Origin: Nymphaea colorata
Taxonomy: Eukaryota; Streptophyta; Magnoliopsida; Nymphaeales; Nymphaeaceae
Reading direction: 5' to 3'
Assembly (NCBI RefSeq): GCF_008831285.2
Contig: NC_045145.1
Span: 10,350,802-10,414,801 of the forward strand
Length of the DNA: 64,000 nt
Under the pieces are notes generated by a model. That model had not been told where the DNA came from. It did no database searches and worked only from the letters and a program-made list of their open reading frames with translations. Positions 10,831 through 23,588 of the stretch are shown one piece after another. The position numbers and the translations under genes are program-made. Within the stretch, counting starts at the first letter, position 1. The number at the start of each line of letters is the position of its first letter.

Positions 10831-13800
10831 TGTCACACCTCAACCTTTTGACCCTCAAACAATTTTTTTTTCTAAACATAAAGCATTAAGGTGCAACGAC
10901 ACAACAATTCAAAAAGGAGGGAGCTATGCCATGAGAAACAATGGGGCATTCTTTCATTTATATAACAATTTCAGTTGATAAAAAATTACATCAATGTGTA
11001 TGAGAAAAATGTCCCAAACCATATGATTGATGCCTAACAACAACAAGACATCAATATAACCCAAAACATGATGCGTCGACACTACAAAACGACCCAAAGC
11101 CTCCTCAGTATGATGTGAGTGAAGGCATTTGATCAACCTGCTGCCCCAGGTCTACCAAAACCTGAAAAAGGAAACAACTGAAGGCTTAGCCTTCGCAGTA
11201 TGACAACAAGCCAGGAAAATCCCAAACCCTCTTAGGTAGGGATCAAATATGAGATAATCACAATCATAACAACAAATTATCATCATGTCATGACAGGGCA
11301 TAGTCACATCATTTACCAAAAAGGCCCCTCACGTAGACCATGACATGTAAAGGCCACTCAATGGCCACAGTAACACAATTTCAATTCATATGCATATCAT
11401 TCATATTCATTTCATTCATATACTTTTCTTTTTCATTAACTATAGCGAATTGATAGTCCCTATGGGTGCAAACACAGGCACGTGCATACCGCGGGCGGCC
11501 TACAGCCGAGAGACAACCCTCGTGGTGGCCCAGAATAGTATGGATCCATTCACCCACTGCAACGGTAGAGCACTCATCCATGGGTGTGTGAATTCCAAGG
11601 AGAGATACTCAGCCTTCCCTATGACACCTAGGTTGGGAAGGCGGGAGCCCAACGCTCCAAGCACATCACACAACAGTACCCTGGGGCCTTGCATTGCCTG
11701 CGCTCCGAACAGGCGAGACCAGTGGCGAAGGCGGCACAACTCCTAAACACATAGTCACATCCCACTGGCCTCTCATCTCTTATTCTTTCATTATTATCAT
11801 TATAATAGCACATTCACAAAATGACTGGCTAGCTCATGAGGTTGGAACACTTCACGAGTGCACCAACGCCTTCAATTGCCTCCACACGAGGACCATATAT
11901 ATCATAACATTATAAGCTAGCCGTCATACTGAATGGGTACAACCACCCTCCAATTCATTCATTTGCATCATTGCCCGCAGCAATGCATATGCAACAAATC
12001 ACAACATTTACATTCATAAACACTCACATCTTATCCAACACATCATTCACATCTTTCAAAACTTAGCTAAATTCCAGAGAGTAGTCTCGATCTGTGATGA
12101 CTCGTAGCTATCCTATGCAATTATCATTCTATGATGCTCTCTAATGCACAATCGGGGTTGAGGAGACACTCGACTCGATACCCTATCTCATCTGTCCTAA
12201 ACAGTTATCAATTCTAGCATGCACATGCAAATATGTAATAATTTTCAAAACGAGCTTCTAATAGCTTTCCAAAACAAAACTTGTCACATGACAAATTATT
12301 TACAAAATGACCGGCTAGCACATGAGGTTGGTTCGCTTCACAAGTGCACCCACAACTCCAATTGCCTCCACACGAGGGCTACACATAATCTTAACAGTCT
12401 TAGCTAGTCGTCATAACAATACGGGTACAACTACCCTTCAATTCATTCTATTGCATCGTTGTCCATAGCAATGCATATGTAACAAATCACAACATTCACA
12501 ATCACACACATCAGTCACATCTTTCAAAACTTAGCCAAACCACGAAGAGTAGTCTCAATCTGTGATTGGCTCGTAGCTGTCCTAGGCAATTGTCATTCTA
12601 TGATGTTTTCTAATGCACGATTGGTGTCGATGAGACACTCGACTCGATACCCCACCTCATTTGTCCTAAACAGTTATCAATTCTAGCATGCACATGCAAA
12701 TGCATAACAATTTTCAAAACGAGCTTCTAATAGCTTTCCAAAATAAAACTTGCCACATGACAAATCATTCACAAAATGACTAGCTAGTTCATGAGGTTGG
12801 TTCACTTCACAAGTGCACCTACACCTCCAATTGCCTCCACACGAGGGCTACACATAACCATAATAGTCTTAGCTAGTCGTCATAAAAATACGGGTACAAC
12901 TACCCTTCAATTCATTCAATTGCATCATTGCCCATGGCAATGCATATGCAACAAATCACAACATTCACAATCACACATATCAGTCACATCTTTCAAAACT
13001 TAGCCGAACCACAAAGAGTAGTCTCAATCTGTGATTGGCTCGTAGCTGTCCTAGGCAATTATCATTCTATGATGCTTTCTAATGCACGATTGGGGTCGAT
13101 GAGACACTCGACTCGATACCCCACCTCATCTGTCCTAAACAGTTATCAATTCTAGCATGCACATGCAATGCGTAACATTTTTAAAACAAGCTTCTAATAA
13201 CTTTTCAAAACAAATCTTATTATATATCAAATCATTTGCATGCATACATACATTCACTCACAAAACAATCATTCAATCACATCACAATCCTAGGATCCCA
13301 CGATCCTAGGAACACACATTCACACATTGGCCCCAAGCAGGGATTTGCCTGGAATGCCGCCATACCTGTCATGCGTCCACTAAACACCTCGAACTACAAC
13401 CCACGTTGCTCAAGGCCTATTTGACGTGCCTGGTGTACCTACAAACATAATCAAATGGTAAGTTCTCTACTTGTTTCACTTTACGATATATACAAGTAGA
13501 AAATATAACCAGTGAGGCATGTCATCGCCTCAAGAGATGAGAGAGCGATGAAGAGGGAGATGGTGAGGAATCCCAATTTTTTGACGTTGCCACCAATCGT
13601 TAAAACTCAATGCTTCGATCAATCCATCACCAACACATTTCTCATTTGTTTTCTTTAGTTGAGGCGTCAATCCAATAGTTACATCCAACTTACATATTCT
13701 TTCCCCAAATAACACCAAGATATGCCCGTTCACAAAAGCATGTGCCACGTGCTCACTAAGACGGTTCTAAATCTTTTCCACAACATCACAATCTCTACCA

Positions 13801-14751
13801 TGCTTCCCTATTACTTCGCAACTCAACAACTCAAGCTTAAAAGATCATTATAGACATGAATCATAGCTTCTCTAACATAATCCTAAACTTTTCTCAAAAA
13901 GCAAAGTCACTAACATGCATCCTAAAATCACCAATACTTAATTCTACCATGCTCAAACAATATTTATACGTGCTCCAACAGAAAATATACAACAATATAG
14001 GCTCGATTAGGCTTTGCTCACCCCAATTAAAGAGTCCGAACTGCTGCAGTCCTCCCGGCAGCCACCTCACGAGTTTGAGAGGTCCTCAAACAGCTAAAAT
14101 CCCTCAATGCCACCACCACCAACACATTCCAGCCACTATTATTAGGGGGAAGAACACATTCCCAAGCTGAAATCCGATCAAACAGTGATAACATAATCAA
14201 AATTGGTGAAAAGGAGGTTTAAGAGAGGGGTCTGTCGTTAGAAGAGGCCCACGGTAGTTGTAAAAGGGGCTATGAGAGAGGGAAAGGGCGTGGGCAGAGG
14301 GTGCTGACGGAGAGGGGAGAGTGCAGGCATAGAGAGAGCATGCAAGGATGCATGGGAGGAAGAGAGTGTGCATAGAGAAAGGGCGAGCAAAGAGGGTTCA
14401 GACAGAGGGGAGAGGGCTCGAGCAGAGAGCATGGACAAAGAGAGAGTGCAGGAGAGAGAGCTAGCAGGAAAGGGGAACAACAGGGGAGGGAGAGGAAGAG
14501 ACAAAGAGAGAGAGACCGATGGGTCACCTGAGCGCCACCGCCGCGGCCGTCCACTTCCGTCTCCACTGCACCGACCTCTGTCTCCCTCTTCTCTGCATTG
14601 TGGTCGTAGCAAAGGGAGAGATGAAGAGGGGAAACGAGGGAGACGAGGGAAAGACAAGGGAGAGGAGGGCGACGTCGAGCTCCCACGCTGGTGGATTTGG
14701 GTCCAGGTCTGGACCCAATCCGGCCCACCTACAAAAACAATGAGTGTTACA
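10831..14751 (-). mobile_element. Solo LTR of the G1/G2 family, nested in the G2 LTR
   Basis: Runs from TGTCACACCT to GTGTTACA and is flanked on both sides by the 5-bp target duplication GAGAG (10826-10830 and 14752-14756). The uninterrupted relative near 22150 has one GAGAG at this site. No internal region remains, so it is a product of LTR-LTR recombination. It is 3.9 kb because of an internal tandem triplication. Confidence 0.88.
11812..13230. repeat. Tandem triplication, unit about 470-486 bp, inside the solo LTR
   Basis: The segment beginning AATGAC(T/C)(G/A)GCTAG recurs at about 11820, 12306 and 12776. Each copy continues through CATGAGGTTGG, the ACACGAGG block, the GTAGTCTC block and a TCTAGCATGCACATGCAA end. 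Single copies of the same block occur in the other LTRs, at about 9003 and 20328. The copies differ by scattered substitutions, so the expansion is not very recent. Confidence 0.8.
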
Positions 14752-15027
14752 GAGAGGGACTGAACAGAGAATGCTCGAGATAGAGGGGGAGAGAGACAAA
14801 AAACGCAAGAGGGAGAAGGAGAAGAAAGAAGAGAGAGAGAAATCGTGAGAACTTACATCAACGCCACTGCTCCTTCTTCCACCTCCTTTGTCTCTGCGTC
14901 GACTGCACACTCGTGAGATGAGAGAGCGATGAAGAGGGAGATGGTGAGGAAGACGAGGAAGAAGAGCCCCTGATCTGAGTCTGGACCCAGATCCAGCCCA
15001 ACCTACCCAAAAACGCTAAATGTTACA
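14752..15027 (-). repeat. G2 3' LTR, right part
   Basis: Continues the LTR broken at 10830 and ends TGTTACA at 15027, followed by the polypurine tract of the internal region. On the element strand this is the 5' edge of the 3' LTR, beginning TGTAACATTTAGC. Confidence 0.82.
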
Positions 15028-15045
15028 TCCTACCTTCCTTAAATT
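15028..15045 (-). other. G2 polypurine tract
   Basis: The minus strand reads AAGGAAGGTAGGA directly before the LTR start TGTAAC. This is the expected site of plus-strand priming. Confidence 0.65.
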
Positions 15046-16200
15046 AAATTTCATCTTCGAAATTTAAATCATACCTCAATGTAAAATAGGTGTGGATACT
15101 TCTTTTGCATATCAGCTTCGAGCTCTCATGTGCTCTCATTTAACCCATTGTTGCAATTTCACTTTCACTAGAGGAATTTTCTTAGTGTGAAATACTTACT
15201 CTCTTTGATCCACAATTTTAATAGGCTTTTCTTTCAATTTCAAATCATCTTGCACCTGAGTATCTTGAAAGTCAGTCACATATGTAGGATCTAGCACATA
15301 TTTTTGAAGCATGAAAACATGGAAGATGTCATGAACATGACTCAAATTAGGTGGTAGTGCCAATTTGAATGCCACATCTTTGACTTCTCTAATATCTCAA
15401 AAGTTCCAATGAACCTCATGCTCAACTTTCCCTTAATATCAAACCAAAAAACGCTTTTAGTAGGTGAAATTTTCAAAAATACATGATCACCAATCTCAAA
15501 AGTCAACTCTCTGCATCAAATGTCGACATAACTTTTCTGTCTACTTTGAGCCGTTAATAACTTTTTCCTTATGAATTGTATTTGGTCGGTGTAATGCTGC
15601 AATACCAAAGGGGTTTCGATCTTGCTATCACCTATTTCGATCCAACAAGTTGGCAATATGCATGGTCTTTCGTACAAGGCCTTAAAAGGTACCATCCTGT
15701 TACTAGAGTGGTAACTGTTATTATATGTGGATTCTACCAATTTGACATGTTTATCTCATTCTCCTCTCTAGTCCAAAACACAAGCATGTAATATGTCCTC
15801 TAAGGTCTGAATGGTCCTCTCATATTGCCCATCAGTTTGAGGGTGGAACGCTGTGCTTAGCTTAAGCTTAGTACCAAATGTGTGTTGTAAGCACCCCAGA
15901 AACCTAGAGGTAAAACATGGATCTCGATCAACAATAATAGACTTTCGTACTCCATGCAATCTCACTATCTCGCCAATATATAACTCTACAAGACTTTCCA
16001 ATGACTGACTGATTCTTATTGGCAAAAAATGAGTGAATTTCATAAGTCGATCAACAATCACCTATATGGCATCATGCTATCTCGTGGTGTGAGGCAAACC
16101 AACCACGAAAATCCATTATAATGTCCTCCTATTTCCACACTAGAATATCTATTCTCTACAACAAGCCTCCTAACCGTTGATGTTCTGCTTTGACCCACTG
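15046..16200 (-). pseudogene. G2 integrase with chromodomain-like C-terminus
   Basis: The catalytic core is open at 15768-16061: [12 protein letters not shown], then [11 protein letters not shown] with the second Asp, then [17 protein letters not shown] with the Glu. The next frame (15516-15740) holds YNNSYHSSNRMVPFKALYER. A tail with stops at about 15070-15340 gives FHVFMLQKYVLDPTYV and a degraded ELEADMQKKYPHLF, the usual plant chromovirus ending. Several stops separate the pieces. Confidence 0.85.
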
Positions 16201-16639
16201 GCAAACTAATTATTTTGCCACATATTCTGTAATTTCATGCTTCATTACAGACCATCAGTAATTTTGTTTCATATCCTGAAACATTTTTGTATTGTTAGGA
16301 TGCATTGAAAATTTGGATTTGTGAGCTTCATCAAGCAATTCACGCTTCACCCCTTCATTGCTAGGGAAACCAAAAAGAACCATCTTCATCTTGATACCAA
16401 GAAGAATCTATCTTCTTACTTTCTTCTATGTTTTTAGCAAACTCAAGATCCTCCTTTTTGTTTCAAGATAAGCTCCTTCAACAAAATATGTCGTATCAAG
16501 GCAGTCATTGCTGCTCTGTTCTCGTCACACAGGTAAGGCTGTTATGCTATCACATCTTGCAACAATGTCTAAGAGTGATTCAACATACTGCATATTCTTG
16601 CAAAAGCGTGTCTGCTCAAAGCATCAGCCACTACATTCG

Positions 16640-17860
16640 CTTTTTCTGGATGATATAATATTTTAAAATCATAATTTTTTAAATACTCAATCCATCTTCT
16701 TTACCTCAGATTGAGATCCTTTTGTAAAAATATGTACTACAATGACTTGTAGTCCGTAAACACCTCAAACACTGCCCCATAGAGATAGTGTCTCCATATC
16801 TTCAATGTGAATACTACTGCTCTCAATTTCAAATCATGAGTGAGATAATGTTTCTCATGTGTCTTCAACAGCATAGATGCATAAGCCACTACATGACCAT
16901 GTTGCATCAATACACAACCATAACTGATTCTTGATGCATCGGTGTACATCACAAATCCAGAATTGCTCGATGGAAGCGTCAAAATAGGTGCGATGGTAAG
17001 CTCGTCCTTCAAAGGTTGGAAACTCTTTTCGCACTCCTCATCCCAAACGAATTTCACTCCTTTTCATGATAGCTTAGTCATGGACATAGCTATTTTCGAA
17101 AAGTTTTGTATAAACCTGCGATGGTATCTTGTCAATCCAAAAAACTTCTAACCTCAGTTACGCTACGTGGCATTCTCTAGTCCTATACTACCGACACCTT
17201 AGCCGGATCGACGGAAACTCCATCTTTCGAGATCACATGACCAATGAAGTTCATACTCTCTAGCCAAAATTCACATTTTGAGTACTTGGCATATAACTTA
17301 TGCTTGCCCAAAATCCCTAACACACTCCTTAAATGATCTTTGTGTTCTGCCTCACTATCTGAGTACACCAAAATATCATCCACAAATATAATAATAAATC
17401 GATCCAAGTAGTCTTAAAAAACTTGATTCATGAGGTCCATAAATGCTACAGGAGCATTGGTCAACCCAAAAAGCATGACCTTGAATTCATAATGTCCATA
17501 TCTAGTTCGAAAGGCAGTCTTAACAACATCTTCCTCTTGTATCAAAAGTTGATGATAACCTGTCCTCAGGTCAATCTTGGAGAATACATTTGCATTTTCG
17601 AGTTGATCAAATAAGTCTTCAATTCTAGGAAACGGATACTTATTCTTGATGGTAACTTGATTCAACATGTTGTAATATATGCACAAGCGCATTGTTTCAT
17701 CCTTCTTCTTAACAAACAATATGGGTGCTCCCCAAGGTGACACATTGGGTCGAATGAAGCCCTCATCTAAGAGCTCTTATAATTGCTTCTTCAATTCTTC
17801 TAACTTTGTTGGTGTCATACTGTATGGTGCCATAGAAATAAGAGTTGTCCCTAGTAACAA
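16640..17860 (-). pseudogene. G2 reverse transcriptase and RNase H
   Basis: RT is split between 17414-17743 ([29 protein letters not shown]) and 17183-17407 (FVDDILVYS catalytic box with both Asp, then [18 protein letters not shown]). A stop at about 17412-17414 separates them. RNase H follows at 16737-17057, with [31 protein letters not shown] and a degraded FTDYKSL. The catalytic box is intact, but the frame breaks make it non-functional. Confidence 0.88.
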
Positions 17861-17869
17861 TTCTATCTT

Positions 17870-18290
17870 GAATTCAACTCCCCGTCTTGGAGGCAAACTC
17901 TATAAATCTTCAGGAAACACATTGGGGTACTCACTCACAAGGGCAACATCCTCTAACTTCACCGGCTCAGTCTCACTGATCAACACATCGACCAAGAATG
18001 CAACACTCCCTTTTTGTAACAACCATTTAGCATTTAGTGTAGACACTATTATCTTATCAGTTTGACTGGCTTTTCGAGCTTGGAATTTTAATGGCTGCAT
18101 CTCATGAGTCAACAACTGTATCTGCTTCTTTCTGCAATCTATATTGGTATAATGCATATATAACCAATCCATGCCCAGAATAACATCGAACCCATTGAGA
18201 TTTATGATCACCTATGCAGGTAAGTGATATTGATGGATCTATACGTCTATATTAGGTAGATACTAGCTACACGAATCTTGTGCATGCATA
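17870..18290 (-). pseudogene. G2 protease C-terminus and RT linker
   Basis: The frame 17900-18211 reads INLNGFDVILGMDWLYMHY through LVSEYPNVFPEDL, the protease C-terminal fold and the linker into RT. The active-site DAGATHSFIS present in G1 is absent, because the sequence jumps near 18300 from protease to gag. Confidence 0.82.
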
Positions 18291-18299
18291 GGACTGACC

Positions 18300-18940
18300 A
18301 CTTTGTCCAAATCGTGAGGCCTACTAGACATCACCTTGTTTTACAGTCTGTCACGTAGTACATGTACAAACTTGTCTGCTCTGACCTCATCAGTGGTGTC
18401 GAGGTGTGGGCAATACATCTCTAAGTGTTGATACTTAGTTACATACTCTTCCAAGATCATATGGTTTTTTTGCAATTCAAGGAACTGTTGCATTTTTTTG
18501 TTCGCATGCATTGCGAAGTAAGTGTTGAAAAATGAATCTATGAATTGTTTTCATGAGATCGATTATTGGCCCGTGAACTGAATCTCACAAGTTGATTGCC
18601 ACCACCGTTTGGTATCACCTTTCAACAAATATAAGTCATAGTTTACTTTATCTCCTTCTGGCATCTTGAGAAGCTCAAAGATGCGCTCTACCACTTCAAT
18701 CCATTCCTCTGTCGCATCTGGATTGTCATCTTCTAGTAAAGATATGTGGCTGCATCAACATGAACTGCTTAAACGACACTGAAGTCACCTTCGTCTTAGG
18801 TGGTGCAGTGGTGTCTCTTGTAGGAAATGCATTGCTCCTTTGATTACTAACCATCGACTGTACTAGGGAGGCCAGCATCTGCAAGGTTGTCAATAGTATA
18901 GTCTGTTGATCCATAGGTGGGGTTTGGGCACCCATACTAG
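18300..18940 (-). pseudogene. G2 gag remnant
   Basis: Aligns with G1 gag at 5186-5790. The open piece 18726-18935 (MGAQTPPMDQQTILLTTLQM) is the gag N-terminal region. The zinc knuckle has been deleted with the protease active site. The AUG of 18935 is the best visible start. Confidence 0.75.
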
Positions 18941-19295
18941 TCTAGCAAACGGTTGCCTTAATGTATTATCGTCTAGTGGGTATGCGCATTTGAATGGGTC
19001 AAACTTGGCTCTCTTTGTGCCTCTATAGCCAGCTCACCTCACTTCTTACCCCTACGTTGGTACTCCATATATACAAGCAAGAACCCTCATTCTTAATGCA
19101 AGGTCTAGGATAAGTCTTTCAAGTCAAATCACAAAGGTGCATCACCACAATATCTCAAAACATCAATCACATTCTGTACGTATGTATCGTAATAAAATCA
19201 AAACTACAGTAAGAGCTCAATTAAGTAGTGCGTACCTGAGTAACACAGCTTCACAGATATACTTTAGCTTACATTCATAGTGGAGTTTTTTCATA
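18941..19295 (-). other. G2 5' leader, no gene seen
   Basis: Untranslated leader between gag and the primer-binding site, similar to 5800-6170 in G1. I see no further coding content. Confidence 0.6.
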
Positions 19296-19307
19296 GTTCT
19301 GATACCA
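19296..19307 (-). other. G2 primer-binding site
   Basis: The minus strand reads TGGTATCAGAAC four bases inside the LTR. This is an initiator tRNA-Met primer site with one change from TGGTATCAGAGC. Confidence 0.75.
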
Positions 19308-19311
19308 AAGC

Positions 19312-22300
19312 TGCCACACGCCAACCTTTTTACCCCCAAATAATTTTTTTTTGTTAAAATGTAAAACGTTGAAGTGCGACGACACAACGATTCAAAAGGA
19401 ACTATGCATATCAAGAAACAATAGGGCAAACTTTTCATTATGTAGTAAATTTCAGTTCACACAAAATCACTTTATATTTCTCAATGATACACATGCGAAA
19501 AATGCCCCAAAACAATAACATTAATGTGTAACAAAATAAGATAGACCCAAAACATGATGTGCTAGCATGACAATAGTCCCAAAATCTCTCTAGTAAGATG
19601 TGAGTTTAACTATCTGATCAACCTGTTGCCCCCGGTCCATCAAAACTTGAAAAATTAAACAACAGAAAACTTAGCCTTTATAGTATGACAACAAACCAGA
19701 TAAATCTCTAACCCTTCAAGGTAAGGGCTCAAATCTGAGATACAACATATACGAAAAATATAAACACTATCACATCATGATAGTAGCATGAAGTCACATA
19801 ACTTGTCATGGTAGCCCCTCACATATTCCACAAAATGTATGGAGCACTTAATGACCACAGTTAACACACTCGATTGTCACATTCACTTCTTGCATATTCA
19901 CATCGTTCACATTTACTTCATTTACATTCTTTTTATTTACAATCATTTCATTTACATTAGCTTCAGTGAGAATGCAAATATAGGCACATGCACACCACGC
20001 ACGACCTACAGTCAAGAGACAACCCCCGTGGTGCTCTGAAACAATACGAAATCATTCACGCTGCAGCAATAGAGCAATCATCCATGGATATGTGAATTCC
20101 AAGAAGAGTTACTCAGCTTTCCTTAAGAGACCTAGGTTGAGAAGGCAGGAGCCCAATGCTCCAAGCACATCCACAATGATATCCTGGGGCCTTGCACCGC
20201 TTGTGCTTCGAGCAGGCAAGACTAGTGGCGAGGGCGAGACATCTCCCAAACACATTGTCATAACCCATTGACCTCCCATCCATTATTCTTTGTTAACTTA
20301 TCATTAGAAAAACACATTCACAAAATGACCAGCTAGCACATGAAGTTGGTTCACTTCATGAGTGCACCCGTACCTCCAAACGCCTCTACACGAGTGTTAC
20401 ACATATAATCAAAACTCTTAGCTAACTGTCATAACTTTACGGGTACATCTACCCTTCAAATTTATTCAATTGCATCATGCCCACGGCAATGCACACAAAA
20501 AATATTACAATATTCACATCAATCAAACATATCAATTACGTCTTATAAAACTTAACTGAATCACATAGAATAGTCTGGATCCATGATTGGCTCATGGTTG
20601 TCCTACACAATTGTCATTATAGGATGCTTTCTAATGCATAGTCAGGGTCGAGGAGATACTCGACTTAATGACCCACCTAATCTGCCCTAAGCAGTTATAA
20701 TTGCTAGCATGCCCATGCAATTGCGTAATAATTTTAAAAACAAAATCAATCTCATAATCATTCAATTACACACATGCATCTATTCAACACAACACAATTA
20801 TATGATCTCATGATATTGAAAAAACATGCATTTTAACTTTGGTCCTAGGCAGAGATTTGCCTGGAATGCCACCATACCTGTCACGTGTCACCGAAGTAAC
20901 CCAAAATTACCTCGAGCTTTGAATTTTGTTGGTCAAGGTCTACTCGATGTACCCAGTGTACCTGTAAACATAATCAAGCGATAAGTTTTCTACTCGTTTC
21001 GCTTTACAATCTATACAAGTACAAAATAGGATCATTGAGGTGGATGTCATCGCTTCAAGATGGTGCCGACAGGTAGTATCGGCCATAACACCTTCAATAG
21101 GTTTCTTCCCAATTCTTTGAGGTTGTGACCAAACAATTTAAGCTTAAAACTTCGATTCAATCTATCACCCATACATTTCTCACTTATTTTCATGGTTGAG
21201 GCGTCTACCCAGTAATTATGCTTCCCAACTTACATACTCTTTCCCAACAGGCAAAATGATATGCACCTCAACAAAAGCATACGTTACAAATTCGCTAAAA
21301 CGGTTCTAAACCTTCTCAACAACATCAATTTTCTACCATGCTCTCTAACTGCTTCAATTATTAGTCTCACCATGTTAAAAAGGTAATTATATACATAGAT
21401 CCTCGTTCTTTCAAAATAGTCCTAGACCTTCCCCATTATAGTAAAGCCTCAAACATGCATTCTAAATCATCCAATCATGAATCTAGCATGCTCAATTAGT
21501 AATTATACAAGCACTAACAAAAAACATTAGACAATTTAGGCTCGATTAGGCCTCGCTCACCCCGCTCTTAGAATCCTAACTGCTGTAGAATTCCCAGCAG
21601 CCACCTCAAGTGCTCGACTAAGCACCAACGCCAAAGATTGTTTGTTGGCATTGCCTCAAATACTTTCAATTCACTGATATGAGGGGAAAGACGTGTCCCC
21701 AAGCTGCACTTCCAACCCAACAACCACAAAAAGAGTGAGAATGAGCGAAAGAGAGTTTAAAAGAAGGGTCTGCTATTAGAAGAGAGGCTACAGTAAGCGG
21801 TGAGGGAGGTGGTTCGATTGAGGAAGACTGAAGACGAGAAAGAGAGAGAACACGAGAGGTGTGAGTGAGAGAGGCAGCACATAGGAGGGAGAGATGACAA
21901 TGGATAGACGAAGAGAGAGACAGAGGGCGACAATCCAGAAACAAGGAAGAAGACAAACGATAGGGAGGGCATGTGTTAGAGAGTGAGAGACTGTGAGAGT
22001 GAGAGAGAAAGGCTGCGACTGAGAGAGGCTGGCAGTAGAGAGAGAGTGCAGGCAGAGGGACAAGAGAGTAGCAAAGGAGGGAGAGTGTGCAGGAGAGAGG
22101 GGAAGGAGCAGAGAGAATGTGAGGGAAACGAACAAGAGCTGAGAGCTTGTGGGAGAGAGAGGGATTGAACAGAGAATGCTCGGGACAAAGGGGGGGGGGG
22201 GACAGACAAAAAACATGAGAGGGAGAAGGAGAAGAAAGAAGAGAGAGAGAAATCGAGAGAGCTTACCTCAATGCCGTTGCACCTCTGCCACTACTCCTTC

Positions 22301-22504
22301 TTCCACCTCCTTCTTCTCTACGTCGGATGCACACTCGCGAGATGAGAGAGCGATGAAGAGAGAGACAATGAGGAAGACAAGGAAGAAGAGCCCCCCCAAG
22401 AGCCCCCCCCCCCCAGTCGTCGGGCTCCTCTTCATGTGAGTGGGGTTCGGGTCTGGCCTGGACCCTGATCCAGCCCGACCTGCCCAAAAATGCTGAACAT
22501 TACA
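19312..22504 (-). repeat. G2 5' LTR (3.2 kb)
   Basis: Starts TGCCACACGCC (the other copies start TGTCACACC) and ends ACATTACA on the plus strand. It is the most complete and least rearranged copy of the family LTR, with a single copy of the block that is triplicated at 11812-13230. The purine-rich tract is at about 21720-22260. C-runs at about 22391-22414 and a G10 run near 22191-22200 are notable. Confidence 0.85.
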
Positions 22505-23588
22505 ATTCACCTATTCACAACTAGATGTATATTTATTGTTGGAATGCCAAATTTACATGCTTATTTGCTTTTTCCTATTGCTGCTACTATTGATTGGTGT
22601 CAAATTTAAATAAAGTGCTAGTATAGGCCTCCACATGAGTGGCAAGTCTTCAAGTTACATGTGTTTGTTTTGTCTCTAGAATTCTTGAGAGTGTTTAGAC
22701 TATAAACTTGCCTTTTGTTGTTTCACTATATCTTTATGTACTTTACTTATGTAGTGCACGTGGTGGCAGTTATGGTTTTCCTTAAGTTCACGAGAAAGAT
22801 CTTTGTGGTGATTGCTATGTTGTGGTATGCAGAAATTAGCATGTATCTAAAGTATGCACATTGTAAGGTCATATCCCTTGTCACTTCTTTTTGGAAAACC
22901 TTAATAGGCAATGGATATGCTAGGACCCAGCTGGACAATGATGCTCAAGTATAAGGCTGCTTGTGCAGCTACATTACTTCATATCTTATTTGAACTTTTT
23001 TTGGTTTTTCCCGTAAGGGTTGTAATTTGTTCATCTAAGACTGACTTGCTCCATATATTAATTGAAGCTGCAAAATTTATTTAACCAAATTTCTTGAAGC
23101 TCAAAAACTTCCCTAGGCAATAACTTTCTGTACATAATTTTTTTGTATTTGATGTTTCTTCTATTCAGGAGAAACATGGCTTGGTATTCACTTTGCCAAG
23201 CGTGGTTTTCTTCTTTGTTTCAACCACAAATTAAATCCCTTGTTTAGTCAACTTCCATTGATTTCTACAAACACCATTCAAAAACTGGTTTCATTAATCC
23301 AAACAAAAACCAGGTTTCAAAAAGTGAAAACTTAGCTTTTATTGTCACCTAAACATCCAAACCAAGTCTTTAAATTCACGTTTTCACAAAATCTGGTTTT
23401 CACAACCATTTTTAAGGGTGTCATCCACACACCCCAAAAAATTTTTTGTGTGTTCAGTAGCTTTGAAACCATCAACTTCATGTGAAATATGCAAGTCTAC
23501 TTTGAATAAAGAAGCATAATGATAAGTTATATGTTTGCTTACTTTGATAATCTTACATCATCGGGGTCCTCTCATACCTTACAGATCA
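22505..23588. other. Non-coding interval, nothing recognised
   Basis: AT-rich sequence beyond the G2 LTR. Short open frames such as 22715-22954 show no recognisable motif. No RNA gene seen. Confidence 0.5.

Larger units (their letters stand above)
15028..19311 (-). mobile_element. Ty3/gypsy element G2, internal region
   Basis: Between its two LTRs the minus strand reads PBS, gag, protease C-terminus, RT, RNase H, integrase and a chromodomain-like tail ending near a polypurine tract. The integrase-after-RNase H order defines Ty3/gypsy, and the tail suggests a chromovirus. The element is dead: many stops plus a deletion of about 590 bases near 18300. Confidence 0.88.

Noticed and set aside
11812-13230. 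CRISPR-like array
   Set aside because: The units are long, diverged and without spacers; this is a tandem LTR duplication in a plant genome.
14238-14910. Overlapping open frames on both strands (128-152 codons)
   Set aside because: Same GA-rich LTR tract; composition bias removes stop codons in several frames at once.
22715-22954. 79-codon plus-strand open frame
   Set aside because: No motif, no homologue I recognise, ordinary length for AT-rich non-coding DNA.
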